Below are positions 24,501 to 33,801 of a DNA stretch of 64,000 bases, piece by piece; position 1 is the first letter of the stretch, and every line of letters starts with the position of its first letter. The stretch is from Entoloma clypeatum. Lineage: Eukaryota > Basidiomycota > Agaricomycetes > Agaricales > Entolomataceae. The stretch covers positions 2,108,001-2,172,000 of the forward strand of contig OY751487.1 in assembly GCA_963565915.1 (NCBI GenBank), written 5' to 3'. The position numbers and the translations under genes were made by a program. The notes under the pieces are model-generated. The model was not told the origin of the DNA and did no database searches. It saw only the letters and a program-made list of their open reading frames with translations.

Positions 24501-26768
24501 ATTATATTTGCTATAAGTCGCCCTCTTGAATTGCTTTAAATCCGAATGGATTAGCTCAAGAGGTGCTTTAGCGCGTGTCTGAGATGGTGGGAAAGATTTT
24601 GAAGGCATCTTTCCAAGAGCGCATCCTTTGCAGGGTCGCTCAGTGGACGGTTTGTCCACTCCATTGAAACCTTTGACATGTTTAGAAGCATGTCGCAGTA
24701 CTTCATGTGAAGGGTGTCCGAATCGCTTGTGCCAGGTGTCATAATCAACAGATTGTGAGACACTAAGGCTAACCAAGTGTATTCGTTCCTCTTTAATGAT
24801 CGTGGCATTTAGCCAATAAATCGATTCATTTGCCTTATGAGGATAACACATAAACAAAGGAAGACCTGAATTGGTCTTTAGCGTGATCGAACCAAATCGT
24901 CCGCTAATTTCATTTCCTTGTTTAAGGATCTCGCCTACAGATAAAAGACGAACGTCTAAATCTGGTATATAATAAACGGGTGATAGACGAGTTATTTTAT
25001 TTTGTTCTCGCCCGTTTTTCTTGATGGTGTGATTAATCAACACCGTCCCTTGTCCAAGGATCTGAATAGTGTGACCTTTCTGTGCAATTTGCACAGATTG
25101 ACGATCTTTTAATGGGGTATACTCAATGAAATCATTGATATCATAAGTAAAGTGCAATGATGCACCTGAATCAAGAATCCAGTTGGATTGATTCTGTTTC
25201 TTACATTCAGCACAATTCGCATAATGAGAATTTATTTGCGCTATAAGCGCGTGTACAGCAGGTGATATAAATACATTGGACCGCCGTCCATTCACTCGTC
25301 TCCAAAAAGGCTTCTGTGAAGTATTTGTTAACTGCATTGTACGTGCTTTTGAATGTGAAACATACCCCATGTCGTCGTTGTTTCCATCACCACGGGAAAC
25401 TTCATACTCCATATAGTCATTGACATATCCTTCATCGTAATAGCCCCTTATGGTGGGGGCTATGTCTTCTGTCTCCATCTCATCGGCCCAGCTGATTCTA
25501 CTTGGCGTTTCTTCGAAAGCCGGAATGCGGTGATTCCGGGGGTCCATTGTCGGAGGCGCTGAGAGCGGCCTTGACGTTGCAGCTTCATTTCGTTGAAGTG
25601 CAGGGACCTCGACGAGGCGAGTTAGATTCTGAGCTGTTGGAGGGACACCAATGCTATTAGCTAGTGTACGCGCTCCATCCAGGTCCGTGAAAGGGCCTGG
25701 GCCAGGAATATTACCAATCGCAAGCGATTGGTTGTTCCTTATCCTCCAGTCGGTGGATGATGAGGGGTGCGGAGTGAAGATAGACCCATTTCCGTAAATG
25801 ACCGTGTTGGGTAAGGTCTGGATTGGAAGCTGCCCATCAGGGGCGCTATCCATGGCAGAGGAGGCAAAATGCGCCTTCTCTTTACCTTTCCAGGGTCCTT
25901 TGCCCTTGGTCTTCCCGGCAGAAGTTCCTCGTCCCTTGCCTTTCCAGGGCTTGGAGTGCTGATGCGAATGCTGCTGATTAGCAGCCGGTCCTTCCGAAAA
26001 TCCCTGAGAGGGTCCAGTGCGAGGCTGGTACTTCGGGGGGTTGGGACGAGCGCGTTTTACTGCAGAGATTTTGTTCGCGTGAGCACTTCCTTGGGACTGT
26101 GGAGCGTGCGGGTTTTTACGGAAGTATTCCGAGCGTATTTGCTCGATTACCTTCCCGATTTCGAGTACTGTGGACTGATTGCCGCCAGGCGCCACATAGT
26201 GCACCGCATCAAAGAGGATGCTGTGTACTAGACCATCATAGCCCTGAGGCAGTCCATTCAGGATCATCATGATCCGGACGAACTTGGGGATGTCTATATG
26301 GTTGTGCTCAAGTCGTTGGAAGAGGGTCTGCATCTTATCGATGCCAGATAAAGGATCGGCGGGAGAAAGAGAGGTGCGGAGGAGTTGCTGGAAATCAGCA
26401 AAAACGGTGGACGGGCCGACCGTAGACAGTTTAGTGGCGATCAGGTCCCACATCTCCTTGGAGGTTTTAGCTCCCTTGATGTGATGGACGAGAGAGTCCG
26501 AAATGGACATCTGGATTAGGCCCTGGGCCTGATCGTCCTGTTCATGCCAAGTGTTTAACTTGTCTTGGAAATCTGTCTCTTTAGGATCAGCCGGGAACTT
26601 TTTGTCGCCGGTGACGATCCTCCACACTTTAGCTGCCTTCAAGTAGGCGCTCATTTTCTCCTGATAGACGGAGAAGTTGGTGGTGGTGAGCTTGGGAACG
26701 GAGGAAGCGAGGTCGAGTTTTGAGTTTGAAGACATGATGATGCTGCGAAACATAAATAGAATCAGCAT
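21552..26768 (-). CDS. Copia Gag-Pol polyprotein, unit 2 (1738 codons, intact)
   Basis: Identical in amino-acid sequence to unit 1 (15147-20363), with the same domain order Gag, protease, integrase, reverse transcriptase and RNase H. It is driven from LTR 3 (27601-27949). The complete identity of both units means either a very recent event or an assembly duplication, but there is no gap between them. Confidence 0.96.
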   Translation of the reverse strand: MLILFMFRSIIMSSNSKLDLASSVPKLTTTNFSVYQEKMSAYLKAAKVWRIVTGDKKFPADPKETDFQDKLNTWHEQDDQAQGLIQMSISDSLVHHIKGAKTSKEMWDLIATKLSTVGPSTVFADFQQLLRTSLSPADPLSGIDKMQTLFQRLEHNHIDIPKFVRIMMILNGLPQGYDGLVHSILFDAVHYVAPGGNQSTVLEIGKVIEQIRSEYFRKNPHAPQSQGSAHANKISAVKRARPNPPKYQPRTGPSQGFSEGPAANQQHSHQHSKPWKGKGRGTSAGKTKGKGPWKGKEKAHFASSAMDSAPDGQLPIQTLPNTVIYGNGSIFTPHPSSSTDWRIRNNQSLAIGNIPGPGPFTDLDGARTLANSIGVPPTAQNLTRLVEVPALQRNEAATSRPLSAPPTMDPRNHRIPAFEETPSRISWADEMETEDIAPTIRGYYDEGYVNDYMEYEVSRGDGNNDDMGYVSHSKARTMQLTNTSQKPFWRRVNGRRSNVFISPAVHALIAQINSHYANCAECKKQNQSNWILDSGASLHFTYDINDFIEYTPLKDRQSVQIAQKGHTIQILGQGTVLINHTIKKNGREQNKITRLSPVYYIPDLDVRLLSVGEILKQGNEISGRFGSITLKTNSGLPLFMCYPHKANESIYWLNATIIKEERIHLVSLSVSQSVDYDTWHKRFGHPSHEVLRHASKHVKGFNGVDKPSTERPCKGCALGKMPSKSFPPSQTRAKAPLELIHSDLKQFKRATYSKYNYYISFVDDYTSHAWISLLRLKSDAHSALRDFNAMVKNQFNTSIKTWRFDGGGEFVPFQADMREMGIQGEVTVPHQPQQNGRAERFNRTLMDKALAMLHDACLPEIWIQFAVEHALHLYNRTPLKRHGWLTPYESLKKEKPDVSNLHVFGCGAYVFLPKEIRTTTAKSELMIFIGFKTGTKGYRFMRIPNNVVFIGVTAMFDEQLFPKCSTMNKIPSITQYHDPTSDDMGNDDANGHDGPSVLPTDDFHSEDNNAHGPGGSHYPSNPGTHDDNHNLPDTNSDQTGQLPEGSDQTSDGTNRQDTAENQQWVPRTRNPGKRVRIDAPNDDRTLPGDYRPQTDRPRRTRVIPQRPGNVYGNNPAEALRQNQRDWSRTVQEDSRRYAYNPRSETRPQQSGAVPSTSSADPQMYQNNSNPNPDINMEELLYIREGGGQSQMLAHLLSKAIPAYDEIPQDPKSWQMKDINKLPEKEKLEWKAACREELEALRKRNVFKLVDLPKGRKTIRNRWVFDVKTDGRKKARLVAKGFSQIEGIDFDEIFSPVIRFETIRILFAVAALEGWVIEGVDVKSAFLYGELDEEIYMNQPEGFVVKGQERKVIRLLKALYGLKQAARAWWIALNASMEKLGFTRCRTDSGVFVYHNKQSGDLIIALIYVDDGLFMGSNPDLVRKIKSDFKNKWESRDLGIAKEFLRMRIRQDSEKQIVTIDQSEYLKKIIKRFGLENAKAADTPLPKGYYPAPNEGEVDPTLKTRYQMIIGSLLYLSIGTRPDIAFAVAKMSQMSANPSKEHEKYALWIIRYLVGTQDYSIIYDGRSKASFEAWTDSDWASDPSDRKSQSGYFLKLAGGLVLWKSRKQKTVAHSSTEAEMVAASECSRECEWVTHLFKELGLQDITKMPFHVDNQGAIFNAQNPVTEGRTKHMAIHHFAIRDRVQDGLIEPRFVPGTENPADMFTKPLGRQEFEKFRALLRMEFKEPYAPLTKPTRDSK

Positions 26769-26824
26769 ATGAAATATCGAAAAAGCGCATCAGAAAATAA
26801 ATAGACGAGCTGCCTTGTCGATCA

Positions 26825-27661
26825 TCATTCTTCGTTCTCTGTTTGGTCTAGTGGTAGCATATGAAATGCCATCACTAGTTCTACCCAATCGTCATGTGCA
26901 CCCTGAGTGCTGTGCTGCCCACAGGTGCAAGATCCTCCCTGAATAGGGAGCATGACTTCATTCGCTCTGTTCGCCGCCTCAATTAAGGGGTCATTATCCG
27001 GCAACCAAATTTGTCGGGCCGGAGGCGAAAGAGGAGGTGCCCCGTGTGCTTCAGGGATGGTCCCATCATCAACATACACGGGCGGAGGATCCGTGGGATC
27101 TCCATCTTGGGTAGGTACCGCAACAGGTACCTCAGTATGGCGATTACGCCGTCTGCGGTTTAGAACTCGAGTCCTGGCTGATCCTGCATCACACGTAGTA
27201 CACGAGTAGTCAAAAGTGGTGTTGTCTATGCAATGCCTTGGGCAATGCTGACTGTCAACAACAAGTTGCCGACACACCCCGCATCGTGCAACGATGCGTC
27301 CATTGTCATCAAGACCTGAAGGGACTGAGCCCTGTGCCGTTGGCACCATATGGACTTGCTCTCGTGATACGATCATTGTAACAGGGATTCTCTCAAGCAA
27401 TCGATCAAGAATGGCCCATTGAAAGGTACATTCAATACCTCGAATGCTGCGAGGTTCACCGTCGAGGGAACCGTCGAGCTCGATGTACTCGATGCTGAGG
27501 AAACCAGTCTCCAGGGTAGCATACAAAGCGGATGCTGCCAATAGTAGCGCAAAAGCTAGGATGCTTAGAGCATGCGGCGCTAGGGCCGGGGCCCATAACC
27601 TAATGATGTATCCGACGTAGGCAGCCCAAAGGGCGCTCAAGACGTAGCGGTACGAAGGCAT
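26825..27661 (-). CDS. Copia leader ORF, unit 2 (278 codons)
   Basis: Identical to the unit 1 leader ORF: the ATG lies inside LTR 3, the first 20 codons are LTR-encoded, the next four cover the primer-binding site, and the rest fills the leader up to gag-pol. Two N-terminal hydrophobic segments, a Cys-rich centre and a basic patch are present. As a non-tandem 5' leader, this copy shows the arrangement a single element would have. Confidence 0.65.
   Translation of the reverse strand: MPSYRYVLSALWAAYVGYIIRLWAPALAPHALSILAFALLLAASALYATLETGFLSIEYIELDGSLDGEPRSIRGIECTFQWAILDRLLERIPVTMIVSREQVHMVPTAQGSVPSGLDDNGRIVARCGVCRQLVVDSQHCPRHCIDNTTFDYSCTTCDAGSARTRVLNRRRRNRHTEVPVAVPTQDGDPTDPPPVYVDDGTIPEAHGAPPLSPPARQIWLPDNDPLIEAANRANEVMLPIQGGSCTCGQHSTQGAHDDWVELVMAFHMLPLDQTENEE
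27589..27600 (-). promoter_or_regulatory. Copia primer-binding site, unit 2
   Basis: The same 12-nt match to the initiator tRNA-Met anticodon arm as at 21184-21195, immediately next to LTR 3. The match ends after GGGCCC; the next base differs from the tRNA complement. Confidence 0.75.
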
Positions 27662-27949
27662 AGTGGAAGCTCAACTAACCTGGTTAAGAGTAACTAAAGG
27701 AAATCTAGAAGCTATACTAGCTTGTTAGTTAACTCAAAGAACTGGGGTGTTCAAGAAGTTAGGATTCATCGTACTAAATACATGGGTATTTATACTAATC
27801 CAATATGCGCACGGACCATTGTACAAACAATACATAAACAAGTCATGCGTCCGTGGTTGTACCATAAACTCACATATATGGTAATAGTGACTTATAGTCA
27901 CTTCCTGTGACAAGCACATGGTGCGACATATCTGGCGATATGTTCAACA
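27601..27949 (-). repeat. Copia LTR 3 (outer, 5' end of array)
   Basis: 349 bp, with the same ends as the other LTRs. The TATA motif is TATAAATA on the minus strand (plus 27786-27793). It abuts the right TSD GTGCA at 27950-27954. Confidence 0.92.
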
Positions 27950-28161
27950 GTGCAGATATCGGAGTTGACCATTGGAACATTCAGAGTACGGAGAGTAGCA
28001 AATGAAAAGTGAACAACATATGTCTACTTGTAAGTATGGTTGAGATGTTACGTAGTAGAAGTATAATCAAATATAAATAGAATGTTGTTGGAGCGGATGT
28101 CAGAGCGGATGAATCGTCGGAGTCGTTGGATAAGTCGGATGTGAATTGTATGGTTATGACA
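27950..28161 (-). repeat. 3' LTR of Gypsy E, proximal part
   Basis: On the minus strand it begins TGTCATAACC at 28161 and runs to the Copia TSD. It is immediately preceded (28162-28178) by the purine tract AAGAGGGAAA, as expected of a 3' LTR. It aligns with 34461-34664. Confidence 0.88.
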
Positions 28162-28292
28162 GTATTTCCCTCTTAGGGCCGAACCCTGAGGCCCAGATGA
28201 GGTAATCCACGTGACCGTTGGTTGAAAAGCTTTGCACGTGATTTTTCTCTCTTGTCACCCAACCACAACATCTATCCCGTCGCCTATCCGCT

Positions 28293-29257
28293 ATGTCCGC
28301 TGAGAACTCACCCCTCGCCACTCTTCGTGCTGAAAGGGAGCGCCAGAAGAAGGTCACTGAAGAGTTGGAGAGGAAGCTGCAGGAGGCAGAGGAGCACATG
28401 AAGGAAGATGCAGAGCGCGTGGAGGCGAAAAGGGTGGCAAAAGAGTGGAGACGAGCAGAGAGGAAGGCAGAGAAAGCAAAGGCGAAGGAACCGGTTGCGG
28501 GTGCGGATGCGGATGCGGCGAATGCAGAGATGAAGAAGGTCCGGCTGCAGGGGGTTTTCAAGGATATGCCTGCGAGTTATGAGCAGGGGAAGGAGGATTG
28601 CACCTCCTGCTTGAAAGCGGGGGACTTGTGTTTTTGGCCATCAGAGTGAATTTTTTCTATTTCTTTATACGCTTTGTTATTAACTTGTTCTTTAGGAATG
28701 ACAACGCTTCGTCGTGCTGGCGGTGCCAGCGTTTAAAACAAAGCTGCAGAACGGGAGCGGAAGCGGAGTCGGAGGTGAAGCGGAGGATGACCAAGGTGGT
28801 GAGGGTTGGAAAGGCTAAGGTGGCAGGTGGTGCGACGAAGAACATGAAGGTGGGATCGTCCAAGGGAGAGGGGACCGCGGAGGGATCGCGGATAGCCGCA
28901 GCGTCGGAGGAGCCAGAGTTCATGCTGGAGGGGTTTGGTCCGCCGGAGGTGGTCATAGGCACGGAGGTGGTGAGAGGACTTAGGAGCATGATAAGGGAGA
29001 TGCAGCTAATAAAGGCAGAGTTGAAGGAATTGCGGGAAATCAAGGAGCTTCTGACGGTTATCATGTGGAGGGAGGATTCAGAGGCTTTGGAAGAGGGATC
29101 TGATGAGGACGAGGATGCGGAGGAGTATGATAGGATATTGGAGGAGTTGGCAAAGGAGGTAGAAGAAGGAAGAAGAAACAAAGAAGCGGAAGAGAAATCC
29201 AGATCGGAGTGGAATGAGGAGACAGAGGGGGTATCTAACAAAAAACAGCGAAAGTAG
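28293..29257 (+). CDS. Zn2Cys6-pattern protein encoded antisense inside Gypsy E (2 exons, 304 aa)
   Basis: Exon 1 is 28293-28645 and exon 2 is 28696-29257; the 50-nt intron is GTGAAT...TTTAG and the phase closes to 304 codons. Residues 27-90 are a Lys/Glu/Ala-rich probable coiled coil. Cys 103, 106, 113, 125, 128 and 135 give CX2C-X6-C-X11-CX2C-X6-C, the spacing of fungal Zn2Cys6 clusters, and the intron falls between the two halves. The tail holds KELREIKELL and a strongly acidic stretch (EGSDEDEDAEEYD). The first loop lacks the usual basic residues, so DNA binding is not assured. The gene lies between pol (ends 29303) and the purine tract and 3' LTR of Gypsy E, on the opposite strand. Function unknown; it could regulate the element or be cargo. 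Confidence 0.78.
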
Positions 29258-29302
29258 TTTTTTTGTTAGTATAAAATATTAATAGATTTTCTTTTCTTCT
29301 TG

Positions 29303-32300
29303 TTACAAGCGCGATAAGGGGCCTGGCTTAGCTGGTTGAGCGGAGTGGAAGTCCGCTACCGTATCCACTGCATGTTCAAGCTCGGATGTGGGTAACCAAG
29401 AAAACTCTTCACTGGTGTCTTCATAACCTAACCAGCGGACGAGGTAAAGGAGTTTGCATCATTGTCTTTTATCAATCTTTGAGTCGACGATTTCTGCAAT
29501 TTCATATTTGGTTTCTCCTTCGATCTCGAGTGGAGACAGAGGAGATTGTGTCTGATTTGGAATCTTGTTAGGAGTTGCTGGTTCAAGCATGGATATGTGG
29601 AAGACGGGGTGTATAGCATGCATAGTGTTGGGTAGATGTAGTGTAAAGGAGTGTGTGCCGGGTTGGGCTATGATTTCAAATGGGCCAGCATATTTGTCGG
29701 ATAACTTTTGGGTGGGTCGTGTGGTGCGGAAGAACTTGGCTTTAACAAAGACTTCTTGTCCGATGCGGAGCGGAGGAGGCGGAGAACGTCGGACATCTGC
29801 AGGGCCTTGATAACGTTGTTGTGCCTCTGCAACAGCAGTCTTTAGTTCTTGATGTAATTCATCTAAGTCGACGATGTATTGTCGAGCTTTATCGGATGCT
29901 AGATCACATTCCGGATGGAGTGTAATGTCGGGATGATAACCTTTGTTGGCGAAGAATGGTGATACACCAGTAGTGGCACTCGGAGTGTTGTTGTAAGCGA
30001 ACTCCGCAAGCGGAAGCAAAGCGGACCAGTTGTCTTGCTGGTAGTTGCAGAAGATGCGGAGGTATTGTTCGAGTGTTTGGTTGGTGCATTCGGTTTGACC
30101 ATCACCTTCAGGGTGATATCCAGAAGTGAAGTGAAGTCTCATGTTGAGGGCTTTTGCAAGAGAGTGGAAAAAGCGGGAGACGAATTCAGGTCTGCGATCG
30201 GATGTGACATTTTGCGGAACTCCGTGCTTGGAAAAGACATGAAGCATGAAAAGGTTTGCTAGGTCTTCGGATGTGCAATTAATGGTGGTAGGAATGAAGA
30301 TGCCTTGTTTAGTGAGGCGGTCTACAATGACCAGAATCGCATCGGAGCCAGCGGATGTCGGAAGGGGTTCAATGAAATCCATGGAAATAGAATGCCAGGG
30401 ACGTTCAGGAATAGGGAGTTGTTTAAGCAGACTGTAGGGTTTATGATGTTATGGTTTGGCGTGCATACAAGTGGTACATGACTTGCAATACTTTTTGACG
30501 AAGTCGCGCATTCCAGGCCAAGTGTATTCTCGTTGGATAAGACTAATAGTCTTATTTTGACCAGGGTGTCCAGCGAGGATATGGTCGTGCTTATTGCGGA
30601 GGATGCGGAGACGGAGGTCGGATGAGTCGGGAACGTAGATACGTCCATTGTGGAGTAGATAACCTGCTTCATTCACGATCCAGCGTGGATTAGGATTGTC
30701 GAGGAAAGAGGTATAAATGGGATCGGTCGGAAGAGCGGAGAGGATGTCAGAGCGGAGCTGATCTGTATCCATGATGATTGTGGCACGGAGGACGGGTGTA
30801 TATAACTCTGTTGCGCGAAGTGAAGTGGTGAGCTGTTCTTGTGTGAAGATGGGTTTGAAGTTGCTTGGGTTGATGGACGAATAGTCGCTATTTCCCTCTT
30901 TAGGGTAGACGTCCCATCGTCTACTTAAAAGATCGGGCCTCGTACCTAAACGGCCAGGGCGGAAGCAGATGACGAGATTGAACTGGCAGAGGTATTCAGA
31001 CCAACAAGCTTGTCGACGTGATAAAATCTTGGTAGTAGAAAAGTACTCAAGATTTTTGTGGTCCGTTACGACATCGATCGGAGCAGCGGAGCCTTCAAGG
31101 TAGTGACGCCAAACCTTGAATGCATCATGGATCACTGATAGTTCTTTGTCATGGGTGTCATAGTTTAACTCAGGAGGTGTAAAGGTGCGGGAGTGGAAAG
31201 CGACCGGATGGATTTCATTGTCGGAGGTGCGGATGGAGAGGATCACACCCAAAGCATAGTCGGAGGCATTGGTTTCAACAATAATAGGGCTGTCGGGAAT
31301 CCAATGTGTAAGAACAGGTGCCGTGGTAAAGGCTTTCTTCAAGGTGTTGAAAGATTTGAGAGCGGAGTCGGAGAAGTGCCATTGTGTGTTTTTGCGGGTG
31401 AGTTCAGTGAGCGGAACAGTGATTTCGGAGTAGTAAGGAATGAATTGTCGATAAAAATTGGCAAAACCTAGGAAAGATTGTATATCTTTGACCTTCCTTG
31501 GTTCAGGCCAATCTTGAATAATTTTGACTTTCTTATCCGACATCCGGAGGCCTGTCGGAGAGAGGATAAAGCCAAGGTATTCAACAGTATCCGTAGAAAA
31601 CTCGCATTTGTCTGCGCGCACATATAAGCCATGTTGTCAGAGGACTTCACGGACATGCTTCCAATGCTCGGAGGGAGAGTCGGAGTAGATGAGGATGTTG
31701 TCAAGATATATGGTAACATACTTATCAAGCAGGCCGTGGAAGATGTCGTTCATGAAGCGTTGAAAAACGGCTGGGAAGTTGGTGAGTCCAAATGGCATGA
31801 CAAGCCATTCAAAAGACCCATAGCGCATGCGGAAGGAAGTTTTCCATTCATCTCCTTCCGCTATGCAGACGAGGTGATAGGCATGTTGGAGGTCAAGAGC
31901 CATATAAACACTGGCTTTTCCAGCGGTCTGGAGAAGGTCGGATATGAGCGGAAGCGGATATCGGTCCTTCTTTGAGATTTTGTTAAGACCACGGAAATCG
32001 ACGCAAAGACGAAGGGAGCCATCCTTTTTACGAACGAAAAGGACGGGAGCACCGTGCGGGGAGGAAGAGGGTTGGATGAATCCAATGGTGAGGTGTTCGT
32101 CAATGAATTCACGGAGGGCATTGAGTTCGGTTTGTGAAAGGGAGTAGATCGGACCGAACGGAGGAGCGGAGCCCTGTTCAAGTTCGATTTTGAGGTCATA
32201 GGGACAGTGGGGTGGAAGAGTGTCTGCTTTTCCTTTACTGAAGACGTCAGCATAGTCGTGGTATTCTTCGGGTACGTTTGTCAAGTCGGGGGTGTCGGAA

Positions 32301-32965
32301 GCGGATGCGGAGTGAGCGGAAACGGAGGGAGTCGAAAGGTGAAGTCGAAAGGATTGTGTACCAGGCAATTTGCATGCCCTCATAAATGCGGCTGCGTTAA
32401 TGAGTGAAATCTGCGGAGGTACGATCAGAGGTTCCGGAGGAGGAAGCGTAGCTGTCCTACCTTGGGAGGAGGTCGACGTCGATGTCGGAAACGGCTCTTT
32501 TTGCATCTGTGGACGGAAAGTGATACTGCCCAATACCCAGTCAATCATAGGATTGTGGCGGGTGAGCCAGTTGTATCCAAGAACCACGGAAGAAGCGGAG
32601 TTGAGCGGAGTAACATAAAAATCCTGTTCAAAAGGTTCACCTGAAGGAAAACATATAGGTATTGTTACAACTTGAGTGATAAATGCGTTAGAAGAACCAT
32701 CGAAAAGCTTTAGTTCTAAGGGTGGAATAGCGGAGGTCGGAAGATCATAGGTGGAGGAAAAGTTATTGTCAATAAAACAGTGGGTAGATCCTGAATCAAT
32801 AAGTGCTGGGACAGAATCTGAAGAGAAAAAAGAAGATGAGATATTGATACGTAAAGAGTTCGGATCGGAGAGAGCAGACACGTTAAGTCGGATGGGAGTG
32901 GAGGCACAGAGAGAGTCAACACAGTCCTCAGACCATGCTTCATGAGGACCACTGCCTATTTTTTT
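29303..32965 (-). pseudogene. Pol of Gypsy E (protease, RT, RNase H, integrase, chromodomain) with three nonsense codons
   Basis: One continuous frame, -1 relative to gag, interrupted only by TGA at 31637-31639, TAA at 30449-30451 and TGA at 29459-29461. Domains in order: protease with [10 protein letters not shown], and reverse transcriptase with VDFRGLNKI and an active site YLDN at 31697-31705 where YLDD is expected. RNase H has VETNASDYALG, the integrase zinc site has HAGHPGQ-type and CKSCTTC motifs, the integrase core has GDGQTECTNQTL, and the chromodomain is LYLVRWLGYEDTSEEFSWL. The missing catalytic Asp and the stops make it inactive. Several lesions are C-to-T type changes. Confidence 0.9.
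32959..32965 (-). promoter_or_regulatory. Probable programmed -1 frameshift site of Gypsy E
   Basis: In gag frame the sequence is TCA AAA AAA TAG, giving the slippery heptamer A AAA AAA just before the gag stop. Pol is open in the -1 frame across this point with no ATG start. Nine nt downstream of the heptamer, GTCCTCA and TGAGGAC can form a perfect 7-bp stem with a 12-nt loop. The same layout occurs in Gypsy F. Confidence 0.72.
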
Positions 32966-33801
32966 GACTCGATCTCCTTACTTTTTTCCTTGGCTTGAGT
33001 GCCAACTTGGGTGGCTTTCCCTCTAGCCTTGGAAGCGGAGGAGGTGGACTTGGGACAGTCCTTGACAGCATGTCCGACGCTACTGCAGAATAAGCAAAGG
33101 TTATTATCAAAACGACGTTTGCGTTCTTGATACGTCAGTTTGCCGTCTTTGCCTAATTTACTGGAGAGGTCGGGTTTCGGAGCGGATGTGGAAGCGGAAG
33201 TGGTAGCGGGAGCGGAGGGTTTGGTTGATGATGTTTGTGCAGTGGATTGGTTTGGAGCAGATTGGTTTCTTGTCGGACTTGGGAGTGGGTTTATCGGTTC
33301 TGGATTTCTCTCGTTGACGTTCCCAGTACCAAGCGTCAATAGTATGAGCTGCATGCAGATCATAGGTCTGGTAAAGACTTGATCTTGGGTTGTTAAGAGA
33401 GGATGTCCTTGATCCGATCCGGAAGTCCGACGTAGTAGCAGTGTCAGAGGGAGTTTTCATCCCAGTCAGTCTTGGTAGCAAGATGTTGGAATTCAACATT
33501 GTACTTCAATATCTTTTGATTTTTCTTCATCCGTAGGTTGTCCAACTGTTCTTCGGCTTCGCCCTGAGGGTCAATGGTACCAAACTCGGAGCGGAGAAGT
33601 CAGACAAACTCGGGGAAAGAACCCCGCCAATTGGGTTCATCATCATCAAGAATGAAGGGTTCAAAAAATTCGAGTGCTGTGCCTCGGAAGTAAGACATGG
33701 CAAAGTTGACTTTGGAATGTTCTGAGTCAAAGTTGTCGTTGTCGGAGAAGTAAAGTTTGCATTGTAAAATGAATCTGGAGAGTTTGCGTGGATCAGATCC
33801 T

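Larger units (their letters stand above)
14791..27949 (-). mobile_element. Tandem Ty1/Copia array: LTR-internal-LTR-internal-LTR
   Basis: Three LTRs of 349 bp (14791-15139, 21196-21544, 27601-27949) alternate with two internal regions of 6056 bp. The two units are offset by exactly 6405 bp, and I see no difference between them. TSD GTGCA flanks the whole array (14786-14790 and 27950-27954). Removing the array and one TSD recreates the sequence found uninterrupted in the Gypsy A LTR near 8970. Each unit carries a leader ORF and a complete gag-pol ORF. Confidence 0.93.

Noticed and set aside
29311..29395. tRNA-like sequence with a perfect A-box (TGGCTTAGCTGG) and a near B-box (GTTCAAGCTC)
   Set aside because: The minus strand here encodes the Gypsy E chromodomain end (LGYEDTSEEFSWLPTSELEH and on to PGPLSRL), and the arms do not fold into a cloverleaf.
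32881..32881. A pol start codon at 32881 (and 36442 in Gypsy F)
   Set aside because: The codon is GTG, not ATG, and the frame stays open upstream to the A-run at the gag end; frameshift expression explains it better.
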